Origin: Mesorhizobium helmanticense
GTDB taxonomy: Bacteria > Pseudomonadota > Alphaproteobacteria > Rhizobiales > Rhizobiaceae
NCBI RefSeq assembly: GCF_003034915.1
Contig: NZ_PZJX01000053.1
Coordinates: 1 to 64,000, forward strand
Direction: 5' to 3'
DNA: 64,000 nucleotides
The position numbers and the translations under genes are program-made. Numbering within the stretch: the stretch's first letter is position 1; every line of letters begins with the position of its first letter. Below, in pieces: positions 1 through 8,024 of this stretch. The notes under the pieces are model-generated. The model searched no databases and was not told the DNA's origin. It worked only from the letters and a program-made list of their open reading frames with translations.

Positions 1-421
1 AAGTGCGCAGGGGCTTTGGAGCACCGGGCGGCCCGGAGGGGTGTTCAAAAGCATTGATTTTATTGGGTTTTTCGTGGACCAAACCAGAAATCTTCCCGTA
101 TCGTTCCGCATTGTACCGCAAGCTGGACATAGTCGTTCGTCTTTGCTCTCGATCAATGAACGCCCCAATTCGTGCTGGTAGGCTTTGTGCATCAACCGAA
201 AGGTGCCCGGAGGAGAGGATGCACCGGCGAGGAACGACCGTCGGTTGGCCAAACATCACTAACCAATAGGAAACATGGAGGATGTCCCCTTTCTGGTTCT
301 TCTGTCGAATTGACAATGCGGTGATTGAAAGCGGAACCTGACACGACATCAGCGTTGCCCTGTCTTGAATCAGCCATGGTCCAGGAACCGAAAAGAAGAA
401 ATGGGGTTTGGGAGGATAAGC
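1..421. other. left-edge stretch without a recognised gene
   Basis: No reading frame here looks like a known protein, and short frames on both strands lack a convincing ribosome binding site. The last part (about 300-421) would hold the promoter of the regulator that starts at 422. I see no FNR-type or NnrR-type palindrome in it. A gene truncated by the left edge cannot be excluded but is not supported. Confidence 0.4.
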
Positions 422-1390
422 ATGGGCGAGGATTTGCCCCGTCATCATGCCGACCGCATTCAGGCCGCGATCGCTTCGGACGCCGCGGCGAAGTCGGCGC
501 TGGTCGCCTCTTGGCGACGGTCTTCCAGTTTGCATCGGCTCGATCCGACTGATTGCAGCCCGCCACGCTATCTGACAGAGGCCGAATTGGAGGAAGCCCG
601 GCAACCCATCGAAGCACTCGTCCGAGCCGCCCAACCGAGTCTGGACCGGCTCTATCTTGCGGTGGGCGGCGTCGGGTGCTGCGTACTGCTCGCCGATCGC
701 GACGGTGTGCCGGTAGAACGGCGTGGCGCGCCCGTGGATGACGAGACGTTTCATTCCTGGGGGTTGTGGACTGGCTCCGTCTGGAACGAAGAGAGCCAGG
801 GCACGAACGGTATCGGTACCTGTCTGGTTGAACAGCGGGCGCTGACGATCCACCGCGACCAGCATTTTCAGACGCGCAACACGGGGCTGAGCTGCACCAC
901 TGCCCCGATCTACGATCATGAGGGGAATCTTGTCGCCGCGCTTGACGTCTCGTCGTGCCGGGCCGATCTGACCGAAGCCTTCGCCAATCTTATTTCGGTG
1001 GCCGTGGTCGATGCCGCACGCCGGATCGAAGCGGAAAACTTCAGGATGGCGTTCCCGAAGGCGCGAATTCTGCTGGCGCCGGTGACCGACAAAGGCTCCG
1101 GCGCGCTGATCGCAGTCGATGCCGATGACCTTGTGGTCGGCGCGACCCGATCGGCTCGCCTGGCGCTTGGGATAACGCAACAATGTCTCGACAAACCGAT
1201 GCCCGCAGCCGATCTGCTCGGTTGGGCGGAGAGTGGCCCCGAAGTCCTCGCCGAGGCCGAGCGCGGCGTTCTGCAGCGGGCTCTGGCGCGGGCAGACGGA
1301 AATGTCTCGGCCGCGGCTCAGGCGCTTGGCATCAGCCGAGCGACGCTTCACCGCAAGCTCAACCGCCTGGACGTACACAGGTCCCACTGA
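422..1390 (+). CDS. AcoR-like regulator (GAF + Fis-type HTH, no AAA+ domain)
   Basis: Transcription regulator of 322 residues. The N-terminal two thirds resemble the sensor part of AcoR-type activators, with the stretch SVWNEESQGTNGIGTC typical of that GAF region, and the last about 40 residues form a Fis-type helix-turn-helix (GNVSAAAQALGISRATLHRKL). The central AAA+ sigma-54 ATPase module of AcoR is absent: there is no GESGTGKE or GAFTGA motif. ATG 422 is chosen because GGAGG lies six bases before it; an in-frame TTG at 365 has no such site. It is followed on the same strand by aldehyde dehydrogenase, its likely target, with two palindromes in between. AcoR relatives control acetoin or aldehyde catabolism; the ligand here is unknown. 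Confidence 0.8.
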   Translation: MGEDLPRHHADRIQAAIASDAAAKSALVASWRRSSSLHRLDPTDCSPPRYLTEAELEEARQPIEALVRAAQPSLDRLYLAVGGVGCCVLLADRDGVPVERRGAPVDDETFHSWGLWTGSVWNEESQGTNGIGTCLVEQRALTIHRDQHFQTRNTGLSCTTAPIYDHEGNLVAALDVSSCRADLTEAFANLISVAVVDAARRIEAENFRMAFPKARILLAPVTDKGSGALIAVDADDLVVGATRSARLALGITQQCLDKPMPAADLLGWAESGPEVLAEAERGVLQRALARADGNVSAAAQALGISRATLHRKLNRLDVHRSH

Positions 1391-1411
1391 CCATTCGAAT
1401 CCTCGCATGAC

Positions 1412-1429
1412 TGTCGCAATTCTGCGACA
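1412..1429. promoter_or_regulatory. palindromic operator candidate 1 upstream of aldehyde dehydrogenase
   Basis: TGTCGCA-ATTC-TGCGACA is a perfect inverted repeat with 7-bp arms, between the AcoR-like regulator and the aldehyde dehydrogenase gene. Its position suggests an operator or activator site for the adjacent regulator (inference). Confidence 0.5.
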
Positions 1430-1445
1430 CATCCGGTCTGCCCGC

Positions 1446-1464
1446 TGTCTCCGATACGGTGACA
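1446..1464. promoter_or_regulatory. palindromic operator candidate 2 upstream of aldehyde dehydrogenase
   Basis: TGTCtCCGataCGGtGACA is an interrupted inverted repeat that shares the outer TGTC/GACA arms with the palindrome at 1412-1429. The centres lie about 34-35 bp apart, close to three helical turns, so the two could bind the same protein on one face of the DNA (inference). Confidence 0.4.
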
Positions 1465-1536
1465 AGAGCGGCGGAAATCACAAGTCTCTCTTCCGAAGCG
1501 TTGCATCCCGCGACGTCGGCTTCGGGAGGAAGACAG

Positions 1537-3054
1537 ATGAACAAGGTTGAATTCTCACGTTCGGTCAAGGCGCCGTTCGACAAGCGCTACGGCAATTTCA
1601 TCGGCGGCAAATGGGCCGAGCCGCACGCCGGCCGCTACTTCGAGAACCACTCGCCGGTGAACGGCCAGTTGCTGTGTGAAGTGGCGCGTTCCGACGCCCA
1701 GGACATCGAGGCGGCTCTCGATGCGGCGCATGCCGCCAAGGACGCCTGGGCACGCACCAGCGTGGCCGAACGCTCGCTCATCCTCAACCGCATCGCCGAC
1801 CGCATGGAGGAAAACCTCGATCTCCTCGCATGCGCCGAAACCTGGGACAACGGCAAGCCGATCCGCGAAACGACCGCGGCCGACTTGCCTTTGGCCATCG
1901 ACCATTTCCGCTATTTCGCTGGCGCCTTGCGCGGCCAGGAAGGCAGCCTTTCCCAGATCGACGACGATACCGTCGCCTATCATTTCCATGAGCCGCTCGG
2001 CGTGGTCGGCCAGATCATCCCATGGAACTTTCCGCTGCTGATGGCCTGCTGGAAACTTGCGCCCGCGCTTGCCGCCGGAAACTGCGTGATACTGAAGCCT
2101 GCCGAGCAGACCCCTGCCGCCATCTTGCTCTGGGCCGATCTTATCGGCGATCTCTTGCCGCCTGGCGTGCTCAACATCGTCAACGGCTTCGGCCTCGAGG
2201 CCGGCAAGCCGCTCGCCTCGTCGCCGCGCATCGCCAAGATCGCCTTTACCGGCGAGACCACGACGGGCCGGCTGATCATGCAATATGCCAGCCAGAACCT
2301 GATCCCCGTCACACTGGAGTTGGGTGGCAAGTCGCCCAATATCTTCTTTAGGGATGTCGTGGCCGAGGACGACGATTTCTTCGACAAGGCGATCGAAGGC
2401 TTCGTCATGTTCGCACTGAACCAGGGCGAGGTCTGCACCTGCCCGAGCCGCGCGCTCATCCATGAATCGATCTACAACAGGTTCATGGAACGTGCCCTCA
2501 AGCGCGTCGAAGCGATCGTGCAGGGCGATCCGCTCGATCCGGCGACGATGATCGGTGCGCAGGCCTCGTCCGAGCAATTGGAAAAGATCCTGTCCTACAT
2601 CGACATCGGCCGCCAGGAAGGGGCGGAGGTGCTGACCGGCGGCGCCCGCAACGTCCTGCCCGGCGACCTGGCGGGTGGCTATTACGTCAAGCCAACCGTA
2701 TTCAAGGGCCACAACAAGATGCGCATCTTCCAGGAGGAGATTTTCGGGCCCGTGGTTTCGGTCACCACCTTCAAGGATGATGACGAAGCACTCAGCATCG
2801 CCAACGATACGCTCTACGGTCTGGGCGCCGGTGTCTGGACGCGAGACGGCAACCGTGCCTATCGCTTCGGCCGTGCGATCCAGGCCGGCCGCGTCTGGAC
2901 CAATTGCTACCACGCCTATCCCGCGCATGCGGCCTTTGGCGGCTACAAGCAGTCCGGCATCGGCCGCGAGACGCACAAGATGATGCTCGATCACTACCAG
3001 CAGACCAAGAACATGCTGGTCAGCTATAGCCCGAAGAAGCTCGGCTTCTTCTGA
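1537..3054 (+). CDS. NAD-dependent aldehyde dehydrogenase (acetaldehyde type)
   Basis: Aldehyde dehydrogenase of 505 residues, full length for the family, oxidising an aldehyde (probably acetaldehyde) to the acid with NAD+. Visible landmarks are the cofactor region IIPWNFPLLMACWKLAPALA, the catalytic glutamate segment LELGGKSPN, the nucleophile region NQGEVCTCPSR and the IFGPV motif. The QGEVCTCPSR form and the neighbouring DUF779 gene are typical of the AldB/ExaC group linked to ethanol or acetoin use. The ATG at 1537 has GGGAGGA at 1524-1530. Regulation by the upstream AcoR-like protein is inferred from position and from the two palindromes. Confidence 0.93.
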   Translation: MNKVEFSRSVKAPFDKRYGNFIGGKWAEPHAGRYFENHSPVNGQLLCEVARSDAQDIEAALDAAHAAKDAWARTSVAERSLILNRIADRMEENLDLLACAETWDNGKPIRETTAADLPLAIDHFRYFAGALRGQEGSLSQIDDDTVAYHFHEPLGVVGQIIPWNFPLLMACWKLAPALAAGNCVILKPAEQTPAAILLWADLIGDLLPPGVLNIVNGFGLEAGKPLASSPRIAKIAFTGETTTGRLIMQYASQNLIPVTLELGGKSPNIFFRDVVAEDDDFFDKAIEGFVMFALNQGEVCTCPSRALIHESIYNRFMERALKRVEAIVQGDPLDPATMIGAQASSEQLEKILSYIDIGRQEGAEVLTGGARNVLPGDLAGGYYVKPTVFKGHNKMRIFQEEIFGPVVSVTTFKDDDEALSIANDTLYGLGAGVWTRDGNRAYRFGRAIQAGRVWTNCYHAYPAHAAFGGYKQSGIGRETHKMMLDHYQQTKNMLVSYSPKKLGFF

Positions 3055-3062
3055 TCGCCTCT

Positions 3063-3461
3063 TTGGCTCACAGGCGCGGCTCCGCAAGGGGCCGCGCCCA
3101 AGCCTGGAAAATCGAAAACGCCCTGCATACCAAGGTCACGGCAACACCGGCAGCGCTTGAACTTATCGCGGAGATCGTTGCCGAGCACGGTCCGGTGCTG
3201 TTCCATCAATCTGGCGGCTGCTGCGACGGTTCCTCGCCGATGTGCTATCCGCGTGCCGGCTTCATCGTCGGCGACCGGGATGTGCTGCTCGGCCACATCG
3301 GCGACGCTCCCTTCTACATCGGTGCTTCGCAATTCGAAGCCTGGAAGCATACCGATCTCATCATCGACGTGGTGCCTGGCCGCGGCGGCATGTTCTCGCT
3401 GGACAACGGGCGGGAGAAGCGGTTCCTGACCCGGTCGACTATCTGCGCCGTTCAGGGGTAG
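3063..3461 (+). CDS. DUF779 family protein
   Basis: Small protein of up to 132 residues of the DUF779 family, which in many bacteria sits directly behind an acetaldehyde dehydrogenase gene, as here (8 bases after its stop). The conserved core HQSGGCCDGSSPMCYP is present. The biochemical role of the family is not established; a part in maturing or assisting the dehydrogenase is an inference from gene pairing. The start is uncertain: the open frame begins with TTG at 3063 and no ATG precedes the conserved region, which begins near KVTATPAALELI. Confidence 0.8.
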   Translation: MAHRRGSARGRAQAWKIENALHTKVTATPAALELIAEIVAEHGPVLFHQSGGCCDGSSPMCYPRAGFIVGDRDVLLGHIGDAPFYIGASQFEAWKHTDLIIDVVPGRGGMFSLDNGREKRFLTRSTICAVQG

Positions 3462-3557
3462 CAAGCGAGCGTCAAGCTGCTTGCTCTTTGTCTCAGCGCA
3501 ACGAGCATCCCGCAAAGCGGATGCAAGATGTCCGCTTCCAAAGCGCGGACAAGCAGC

Positions 3558-3773
3558 ATGAAACACAAATTCAGCGACGATGCGACGATGGACGAAATAA
3601 TGAGCCGGTCGCCGGCGGCCATCCGGGTCGTGCTCCAGCACGGCCTGCTTTGCGTCGGCTGCCCGATTGCCTCGTTCCATACGGTTTCTGACGCCGCACG
3701 CGAACACGATCTCAACGAAGAACAACTCAGCAGCGATTTGCAGGCCGCAATCGAAGGGACCGCGTCCGGCTAG
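3558..3773 (+). CDS. DUF1858 domain protein
   Basis: Protein of 71 residues made of a single DUF1858 domain: an N-terminal DEIMSRSPAAIRVVLQHG followed by the CVGCP motif. Such domains occur alone or at the N-terminus of ScdA/RIC-type and hybrid-cluster proteins and are associated with metal or iron-sulfur handling under nitrosative stress; the exact function is unknown. An upstream ATG at 3528 would add 10 residues; neither start has a strong ribosome binding site. It lies between the aldehyde dehydrogenase group and the NnrR-like regulator, with which it is convergent. Confidence 0.75.
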   Translation: MKHKFSDDATMDEIMSRSPAAIRVVLQHGLLCVGCPIASFHTVSDAAREHDLNEEQLSSDLQAAIEGTASG

Positions 3774-4474
3774 CTTTTCTCCGCGCGGCCTTCCGCGATC
3801 AGAAGGAGCCGGTGAGGCTCGACCACGGTCACCTTCTGGCGCCCACTCTTGACCAATCCCTGGTCTTCCCACGCCGAGAGCAGCCGGCTCACCGTATGCA
3901 ACGTCGTTCCTGTCATCTCGGCAATGTCCTGGCGTGAAATCGGGAAGTCGATCAGGATGCCTTCCTCCGTCTTCTTGCCCGTCTGCTTGACCAGCTTGAG
4001 CAGCGCATGGGCGACACGCTGATCCACCTGTTCGGTGGACATCTCGATGACGCGCGTATGGGCATCCTGCAGCCTGCTGCCCACGGTCTTGTATGTGTTG
4101 GCACTGAAGCTTGGGAAATTCGCTGCGAGCGTTGGCCATAGATGGCTTGGCCAGGCAAGAGCCACACAATCGACGGCAGCTATCGCATTTGCCGGATAGG
4201 TGGTGCGGCCAAGCGCGTGGGCGATGCCCATCAACTCGCCTGGACTAATGTATCGCACCGTCACCTCGTGACCGTCAGGCGTCGATTTGACGACGCGCAC
4301 ATGTCCGTCCAGCAGCAGGAAAAAGGAATGTGCTTCCTGCTCCTGCTCGAACACCGGCTGGTCCTTGGCGATCCTCAGCGACCTGGCCTGGCCGACGATG
4401 CGGTCAAGATCCGTGGCGGCCAGGCCTTCAAAGACGGAAAGCCCTGCAATCAGCGAGCGATCGAGGCTACCCAA
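3770..4474 (-). CDS. nnrR: Crp/Fnr family regulator, NnrR-like
   Basis: Regulator of 234 residues with an N-terminal cyclic-nucleotide-type beta barrel (residues about 10-125) and a C-terminal winged helix with recognition helix around ISRQDIAEMTGTTLHTVSRLL. It lacks the N-terminal cysteine cluster of Fnr/FnrN. It is divergent from nnrS and close to pseudoazurin and nirK, whose promoters carry TTGCG-N4-CGCAA palindromes, the site type described for NnrR, so NnrR, the NO-responsive activator, is the best guess. The start is a TTG at 4474 with GGGAGGA eight bases before it. Another Dnr/Crp subgroup is possible. Confidence 0.75.
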   Translation of the reverse strand: MGSLDRSLIAGLSVFEGLAATDLDRIVGQARSLRIAKDQPVFEQEQEAHSFFLLLDGHVRVVKSTPDGHEVTVRYISPGELMGIAHALGRTTYPANAIAAVDCVALAWPSHLWPTLAANFPSFSANTYKTVGSRLQDAHTRVIEMSTEQVDQRVAHALLKLVKQTGKKTEEGILIDFPISRQDIAEMTGTTLHTVSRLLSAWEDQGLVKSGRQKVTVVEPHRLLLIAEGRAEKS

Positions 4475-4605
4475 CGCTGTTTCCTCCCGAATTTGATCAT
4501 GGCCTACGCATCCAAGTTCGTCTGGTCGGAGAATGTCTCATGGGCGACCGACCTGCGGCAAGAGGCGCGCCCTCTCCGTCTTGCCCCTGAAATTCCCATT
4601 CTTGT

Positions 4606-4619
4606 TTGCGCTGCGGCAA
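4606..4619. promoter_or_regulatory. NnrR-type box candidate upstream of nnrS
   Basis: TTGCG-CTGC-GGCAA matches the TTGCG-N4-CGCAA palindromes in front of the pseudoazurin and nirK genes with one mismatch. It lies in the nnrR-nnrS divergent spacer, about 100 bases before the nnrS start. Confidence 0.45.
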
Positions 4620-4711
4620 GTTTCGCGCGGCGGGTCGGGATAGAACGACCAAAGAGGCTGCCGTCGATATTACCTGTCACGCCCGCCGTTGCTTCCATTT
4701 CAGGGGAAATC

Positions 4712-5950
4712 ATGGCAATTCCACGCACGCGGCCAAGCGCCTATCCGGCAGTTCTCTCTTACGGGTTCCGGCCATTTTTTCTCCTCGGCTCCCTGCAAGC
4801 CGGCGCGGCGATCCTGTTCTGGCTGCCCTTGTTCTACGGCAAGCTCGAAACCTCCAGCGTCTTCTCGCCCGTGGACTGGCATGTCCACGAGTTGCTGTTT
4901 GGTTATCTGGCGGCTGTTGTGACGGGTTTCCTGCTGACTGCAATCCCGAACTGGACCGGACGTCTTCCCGTGCAGGGCCTTCCCCTGCTGGCGCTCGCAT
5001 TGCTTTGGTGCGCGGGACGGTTCGCCATCTTCTTTTCGGCGGAGACAGGTTGGCTGCTCGGCGCCGTCATTGACTGCGCCTTTCTTCTCGCGGTTGTCGC
5101 CGCGGCCGCAACGGAGATCATCGCCGGCCGAAACTGGCGAAACCTCAAGGTCCTGCTGCCTGTGACGGCGCTTTTGGCAGCGAATATGACGTTTCATGCT
5201 GAGGCGCACTATCAAGGCGTGTCCGACATCGGCCGCCGCCTCGGTCTTGGCGCTGCGGTCGTCCTCATCATGATCATAGGTGGCCGCATTATTCCGTCCT
5301 TCACCCGTAACTGGCTGGCACGCGAGAGACCGGGACGGCTTCCGATCCCGTTCGGCAGGTTCGACGTGGGAGCGATCGCGCTCTCCGCGGCGGGATTGAT
5401 GGCCTGGACCTTCCTTCCAGACAGTGCCGGCACCGGGGCAATGCTGATCTTGGGGGCGATTCTCAATACCATTCGGCTTACCCGGTGGGCCGGAGACCGG
5501 GCGCTGCGCGATCCCCTGGTGCTGATCCTGCATGTCGCGTTCGCCTTCGTGCCGATCGGCCTCCTGCTTTCCGGCCTGGCTGTCCTCGTGCCCGCGAAAG
5601 TGCCTGCGGTAGCCGGCATTCATGCGTTCGGCGTCGGAGCGGTTGCGTGTATGACGCTCGCCGTCATGACCCGAGCCACGCTCGGACACACAGGCCGCGA
5701 ACTTCAGGCAGGCATCGGCACATGCGCGGTCTTTGTCGTGATCGTGCTTGCCGCCATTTTTCGCGTCGGAGCCGCATTCGCACCGGCGCATGCGATGCTG
5801 CTCTACATGTCGGCGGCGTTGTGGATCGCGTCCTTCATCGGCTATGCGGGCCTGTTTGGCGGAATGCTCGTTCGACCACGTCTGCAAGCGAGGCAGGTGA
5901 GAGCCGCCGTTTCGAGGCCGGACATCGGCGGGAGCCGGCCACCAGTCTGA
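4712..5950 (+). CDS. nnrS: NnrS family haem-copper membrane protein
   Basis: Integral membrane protein of 412 residues with about twelve hydrophobic segments. It matches the NnrS family, a haem- and copper-containing membrane protein that protects against nitric oxide stress in denitrifiers. Family features are the N-terminal YGFRPFFLLG, the PVDWHVHELLFGYLAAVVTGFLLTAIPNWTGR region with conserved histidines, and GGRIIPSFTRNWL. ATG 4712 is chosen because AGGGGA lies at 4702-4707; the open frame continues far upstream but overlaps the regulator on the other strand. It is divergent from the NnrR-like gene and shares a candidate NnrR box. Confidence 0.92.
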   Translation: MAIPRTRPSAYPAVLSYGFRPFFLLGSLQAGAAILFWLPLFYGKLETSSVFSPVDWHVHELLFGYLAAVVTGFLLTAIPNWTGRLPVQGLPLLALALLWCAGRFAIFFSAETGWLLGAVIDCAFLLAVVAAAATEIIAGRNWRNLKVLLPVTALLAANMTFHAEAHYQGVSDIGRRLGLGAAVVLIMIIGGRIIPSFTRNWLARERPGRLPIPFGRFDVGAIALSAAGLMAWTFLPDSAGTGAMLILGAILNTIRLTRWAGDRALRDPLVLILHVAFAFVPIGLLLSGLAVLVPAKVPAVAGIHAFGVGAVACMTLAVMTRATLGHTGRELQAGIGTCAVFVVIVLAAIFRVGAAFAPAHAMLLYMSAALWIASFIGYAGLFGGMLVRPRLQARQVRAAVSRPDIGGSRPPV

Positions 5951-6006
5951 CCGATTGCCTATATCGGCAGCTCTCCCGAGAATGTCATACACATTTCATA
6001 CGCCAG

Positions 6007-6022
6007 TTTGCGCCAGCGCAAA
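6007..6022. promoter_or_regulatory. NnrR-type box upstream of pseudoazurin
   Basis: TTTGCG-CCAG-CGCAAA is a perfect palindrome centred about 80 bases before the pseudoazurin start. It has the same arms as the box in front of nirK at 6770-6785 and fits the TTGCG-N4-CACAA type sites known for NnrR. Confidence 0.75.
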
Positions 6023-6094
6023 TCATCAAGTCTCCGGGCCCAGTAAAAGAGCGCAACGGTTGATGCCGTGACGAACTCAAGAAAGGATTTACAA

Positions 6095-6541
6095 ATGAAA
6101 CTGCCACTGATCGCCGCGGCCATCGCCCTGCTTTCCATCGCCGGTGCGGCCAATGCCGAAGAACATGTCGTGCAGATGCTGAACAAGGGGGAGAAAGGCT
6201 CGATGGTCTTCCAACCTGCCTTTGTTCAGGCCGCGCCTGGGGACACGATCAAGTTCGTTCCGACCGACAAGTCGCACAATGCCGAAAGCATCAAGGGGAT
6301 GATCCCGGACGGCGCCGAGGCTTTCAAGGGAAAGACCAATGAGGAAGTAACCGTGACCCTTGGCCAGGAGGGTGTCTATGGCGTGAAGTGCGCTCCGCAC
6401 TACGGCATGGGCATGGTGGCGCTGATCGTCGTCGGCAAGCCAGTCAACCTGGAAGCTGCGCAAGCCGTCAAGCAGATCGGAAAAGCCAAACCCGTATTCG
6501 CCGAACTGTTCGCCGAGGCGACCAAGACTGCTTCCAACTGA
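6095..6541 (+). CDS. pseudoazurin (blue copper electron donor)
   Basis: Periplasmic type 1 copper protein of 148 residues. A signal peptide (MKLPLIAAAIALLSIAGAANA) is followed by the cupredoxin fold. Copper ligands are visible as the His in DKSHNAES and the C-x4-H-x4-M set in CAPHYGMGM. Pseudoazurins pass electrons to copper nitrite reductase, and nirK lies just downstream, so this is its likely donor. ATG 6095 is preceded by AAGGA at 6083-6087. A GTG at 6068 in frame would add nine residues but has a poorer site. The gene has its own NnrR-type box and a strong terminator behind it, so it is probably a separate transcript from nirK. Confidence 0.95.
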   Translation: MKLPLIAAAIALLSIAGAANAEEHVVQMLNKGEKGSMVFQPAFVQAAPGDTIKFVPTDKSHNAESIKGMIPDGAEAFKGKTNEEVTVTLGQEGVYGVKCAPHYGMGMVALIVVGKPVNLEAAQAVKQIGKAKPVFAELFAEATKTASN

Positions 6542-6555
6542 TTTTTTCTGGATGC

Positions 6556-6624
6556 CCTCCGGCTTGCGATCTTCCGGAGGCAGAGGCCGGACGGACCGGA
6601 GAAGCGGTCCGGTCCGGCCTGTTT
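6556..6624 (+). terminator. double-hairpin terminator after pseudoazurin
   Basis: Two hairpins follow each other: CCTCCGG (6556-6562) pairs with CCGGAGG (6574-6580), and a 14-15 bp stem at 6585-6598 pairs with 6605-6619 around a six-base loop, followed by TGTTT. The arrangement fits a rho-independent terminator separating the pseudoazurin and nirK units. Confidence 0.7.
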
Positions 6625-6769
6625 CATTCTGGATTTCGCCGCAGAACCGATCCCTCCCCCTCTTAAGAAGAGGCTTGTGGTCGATCCCCCACAGCCGCGG
6701 CTTCCCATCCGTTCGCGTCCGCGTCGGTGCATACTGTCTCCAAAAAGAAGCCGCGGCAAAGGTATTGGA

Positions 6770-6785
6770 TTTGCGTTAGCGCAAA
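6770..6785. promoter_or_regulatory. NnrR-type box upstream of nirK
   Basis: TTTGCG-TTAG-CGCAAA is a perfect palindrome centred about 70 bases before the chosen nirK start. It has the same arms as the pseudoazurin box at 6007-6022, so both genes are probably co-regulated by the NnrR-like protein. Confidence 0.8.
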
Positions 6786-6847
6786 GACTTGGCCGAGACC
6801 AGGATTTATTCTGAAGACATCGAATGGCTGAAACCAAGGAGATGGAA

Positions 6848-7951
6848 ATGCTTACGAGACGCGAAGCTTTGTTGGGAACTGTTCTTACCGCGGCTGCGGT
6901 TGCCACCGTTGGGGCAATGCCCGCCGTAGCGAGCACCAAGGACGTCGCCGGATTGCCTCGTGAAAAGGTAACCTTGGTCCCGCCACCGTTCGTCCATGCT
7001 CATGATCAGGTCGCCAAGGGCGGTCCAAAGGTCGTCGAATTCACCATGACGATCGAGGAAAAGCCTATGGTCATCGATGCCGACGGCACACAGATCAATG
7101 CAATGACTTACAATGGCTCGGTTCCCGGTCCTCTGATGGTCGTGCATGAAGGAGACTATGTCGAGCTCACGCTGATCAATCCCGAGACCAATACGCTCGC
7201 CCACAACATCGATTTCCATGCTGCCACGGGCGCGCTCGGCGGCGGCGAATTGACACTGGTCAATCCGGGCGAGCAGGTCACGCTGCGCTTCAAGGCGACC
7301 AGAAGCGGAACGTTCGTCTATCACTGCGCGCCTGGCGGCGCGATGATCCCCTGGCATGTCGTGTCGGGCATGAGCGGGGCGATCATGGTGCTGCCGCGCG
7401 ACGGTCTCAAGGACGACACGGGCAAGCCCGTTCGTTATGACCATATCTACTACGTCGGCGAGAACGACTTCTACATTCCCCGCGACGAGCAGGGGCAATT
7501 CAAGAAATATGAAACGGCCGGCGACAACTACGACGATACCCTCAAAGTGATGCGCGGGCTGATCCCGACCCATGTCGTTTTCAACGGCAAGGCGGGATCG
7601 CTGACCGGCGACAACGCCATGAAAGCGAAGGTCGGCGAAACCATTCTGATCGTTCACTCCCAGGCCAACCGCGACACGCGCCCACACCTGATCGGCGGCC
7701 ACGGCGATTTTGTCTGGGAACAGGGCAAGTTCGCCAACCCTCCGGCCAAGGATCTCGAAACCTGGTTCATTCGCGGCGGGTCGGCCGGCGCGGCGCTCTA
7801 CACATTCCTGCAGCCGGGCATCTACGCCTATGTGAACCACAATCTGATCGAGGCAGTCGAACTCGGCGCAACCGCGCACTTCACGGTCGAGGGAAGCTGG
7901 GACGACGACCTGATGATGCAGGTCGAAGCGCCCAAGGCGATTGCCTCGTAA
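6848..7951 (+). CDS. nirK: copper-containing nitrite reductase
   Basis: Periplasmic enzyme of 367 residues that reduces nitrite to nitric oxide. A twin-arginine signal (TRREALLGTVLTAAAVATVGAMPAVA) is followed by two cupredoxin domains. Type 1 copper ligands are His119, Cys160, His170 and Met175 (LAHNIDFH, YHC, PWHVVSGM); type 2 ligands include His124 and His159 and the late His in YAYVNHNLIEA. ATG 6848 has AAGGAG six bases before it; ATGs at 6824 and 6842 are poorer. It is preceded by an NnrR-type box and followed by nirV, the usual partner. No NO reductase gene is found in the window. Confidence 0.97.
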   Translation: MLTRREALLGTVLTAAAVATVGAMPAVASTKDVAGLPREKVTLVPPPFVHAHDQVAKGGPKVVEFTMTIEEKPMVIDADGTQINAMTYNGSVPGPLMVVHEGDYVELTLINPETNTLAHNIDFHAATGALGGGELTLVNPGEQVTLRFKATRSGTFVYHCAPGGAMIPWHVVSGMSGAIMVLPRDGLKDDTGKPVRYDHIYYVGENDFYIPRDEQGQFKKYETAGDNYDDTLKVMRGLIPTHVVFNGKAGSLTGDNAMKAKVGETILIVHSQANRDTRPHLIGGHGDFVWEQGKFANPPAKDLETWFIRGGSAGAALYTFLQPGIYAYVNHNLIEAVELGATAHFTVEGSWDDDLMMQVEAPKAIAS

Positions 7952-8024
7952 ACGGGAGAGCCGATCCCCGGTGCAGCCCTGCGGCGAAGCCGAAGGGTTG
8001 CATTCGCGACCGGACTTGGTGACC

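Noticed and set aside
3..269. 88-residue frame at the left edge
   Set aside because: No ribosome binding site, no recognisable protein and irregular composition.
1555..3087. 510-residue open frame on the minus strand opposite aldehyde dehydrogenase
   Set aside because: Shadow of the real gene caused by high GC content; composition is arginine- and glycine-rich with no known domain.
4700..5992. 430-residue open frame opposite nnrS
   Set aside because: Antisense shadow, very rich in Arg, Gln, Asp and Gly, without a recognisable fold or ribosome binding site.
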